Positions 5,027 through 5,304 of a stretch of 5,304 nucleotides of DNA are shown here, in pieces. Numbering within the stretch: position 1 is the stretch's first letter; every line of letters begins with the position of its first letter. Origin of the DNA: WHSM01 sp050701795 (GTDB taxonomy: Bacteria > Actinomycetota > Actinomycetes > Mycobacteriales > Micromonosporaceae); the NCBI GenBank assembly GCA_050701795.1, contig JBOGDK010000347.1, forward strand, positions 1-5,304, in the 5' to 3' direction. The translations under genes and the position numbers were made by a program. The notes below the pieces were generated by a model. The model was not told the origin of the DNA. It ran no database searches and saw nothing but the letters and a program-made list of their open reading frames with translations.

Positions 5027-5057
5027 AGCTATGCCGCCCGGAGCTATGCCGCCCGGA
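5024..5057. repeat. Short tandem repeat, 15-base unit, about 2.3 copies
   Basis: The unit GGAGCTATGCCGCCC occurs at 5025-5039 and again at 5040-5054, with one matching base before and three after. The unit equals five codons. On the minus strand it repeats the end of the upstream gene, so the last residues and TAG of that frame (RAA, stop, Leu) recur in frame just beyond the real stop. This looks like a recent slippage duplication. Confidence 0.9.
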
Positions 5058-5304
5058 CGATGTGGCGGGCCACGGCGGGCATGTCCGGCAGTGGCCACAG
5101 TGGCGCGATCGGAGCCCGCTCGGCAAGGTAGTCGGGCACCAGGTACCCGTACTCGTGAAGCGTGCGGGCGTAGTCCCAACGGGCACGCAGTTCCCGATTG
5201 AACGCTCCGCTGACGCGGTCGAGGCCGGCGTCGTCGCTCAGCAGCACCTCGTGCACGTCGATCACGGCGTCCCACCACGCCGTGGTGACCTCCTCAAATC
5301 CCGG
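5044..5304 (-). CDS. C-terminal 86 residues of an unrecognised protein, cut by the window end
   Basis: The frame is open from the right edge to TAG at 5046-5044. Visible text includes TTAWWDAVIDVHEVLLSDD, then GAFNRELRARWDYARTLHEYG, YLVPDYLAERAPIAPLWPLP and a final ARHIVRAA. It is rich in Trp, Tyr and acidic residues and predicted mostly helical. No cofactor motif, membrane segment or signal is seen, and I do not recognise the family. A GTG at 5265 could be a start, but no well-spaced ribosome binding site precedes it and the frame continues sensibly to the edge. I therefore treat this as the tail of a longer gene. Third-position GC is high, as in its neighbours. It runs in the same direction as the FAD oxidase, 70 bases away, so they may share a pathway. 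Confidence 0.65.
   Translation of the reverse strand, partial: PGFEEVTTAWWDAVIDVHEVLLSDDAGLDRVSGAFNRELRARWDYARTLHEYGYLVPDYLAERAPIAPLWPLPDMPAVARHIVRAA

Noticed and set aside
4974..5186. N-terminal extension of the oxidase frame back to 5186
   Set aside because: It overlaps the upstream gene and reads as Cys/Ser/Pro-rich sequence with repeats, unlike any VAO-family N-terminus.
4260..5201. Long open frame (313 codons) on the plus strand opposite the oxidase
   Set aside because: It is antisense to a clear FAD oxidase, Arg/Gly/Pro-rich with no motif; such shadows are expected in high-GC DNA.

Overview
The window is high-GC DNA with strong G/C at third codon positions, frequent GTG starts and many GTAC/CGTACG words inside genes. 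This suggests a high-GC actinomycete. A member of the Micromonosporaceae is a reasonable guess from the style of the sequence, but nothing here proves the family. There is no tRNA, rRNA, CRISPR array or transposase, and no gene-free stretch longer than about 120 bases.

The left part (3-1983, plus strand) is the end of a tight operon: the C-terminal half of a PLP-dependent class III aminotransferase, a SRPBCC-fold (START/aromatase-cyclase/COQ10-like) protein, and an alpha/beta hydrolase overlapping it by 4 bases (ATGA). The trio looks like part of a secondary-metabolite or lipid-modifying pathway. The hydrolase has an Asp nucleophile, and the usual acid and His positions are substituted.

The rest (2084-5304) is on the minus strand. 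Read in its own direction it holds: the C-terminus of an unrecognised protein cut by the window edge; a VAO/PCMH-type FAD oxidase resembling alkyl-DHAP synthase; a ribbon-helix-helix antitoxin and a PemK/MazF-type toxin in overlapping frames; a MerR-family metal-type regulator behind a 19-bp-spacer promoter with a palindromic operator; and, 5 bases after merR, a gene for a 23-residue peptide with 8 cysteines. This last gene is small enough for an ORF finder with a length cutoff to miss. Its ribosome binding site is almost a full match to the 16S 3' end, and that site contains the merR stop codon. A 9-bp-stem hairpin follows it, convergent with the hydrolase operon.

Two observations stand out. 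First, merR plus the Cys-rich micropeptide looks like a self-contained, autoregulated metal sensor/metal chelator unit. Second, the toxin-antitoxin pair sits between two perfect 22-base direct repeats (2617-2638 and 3290-3311). The repeat unit holds the oxidase stop codon, the merR -35 hexamer and one arm of the merR operator. The simplest reading is that a TA cassette of about 0.67 kb landed between the oxidase and merR and duplicated the junction, leaving both neighbours intact.
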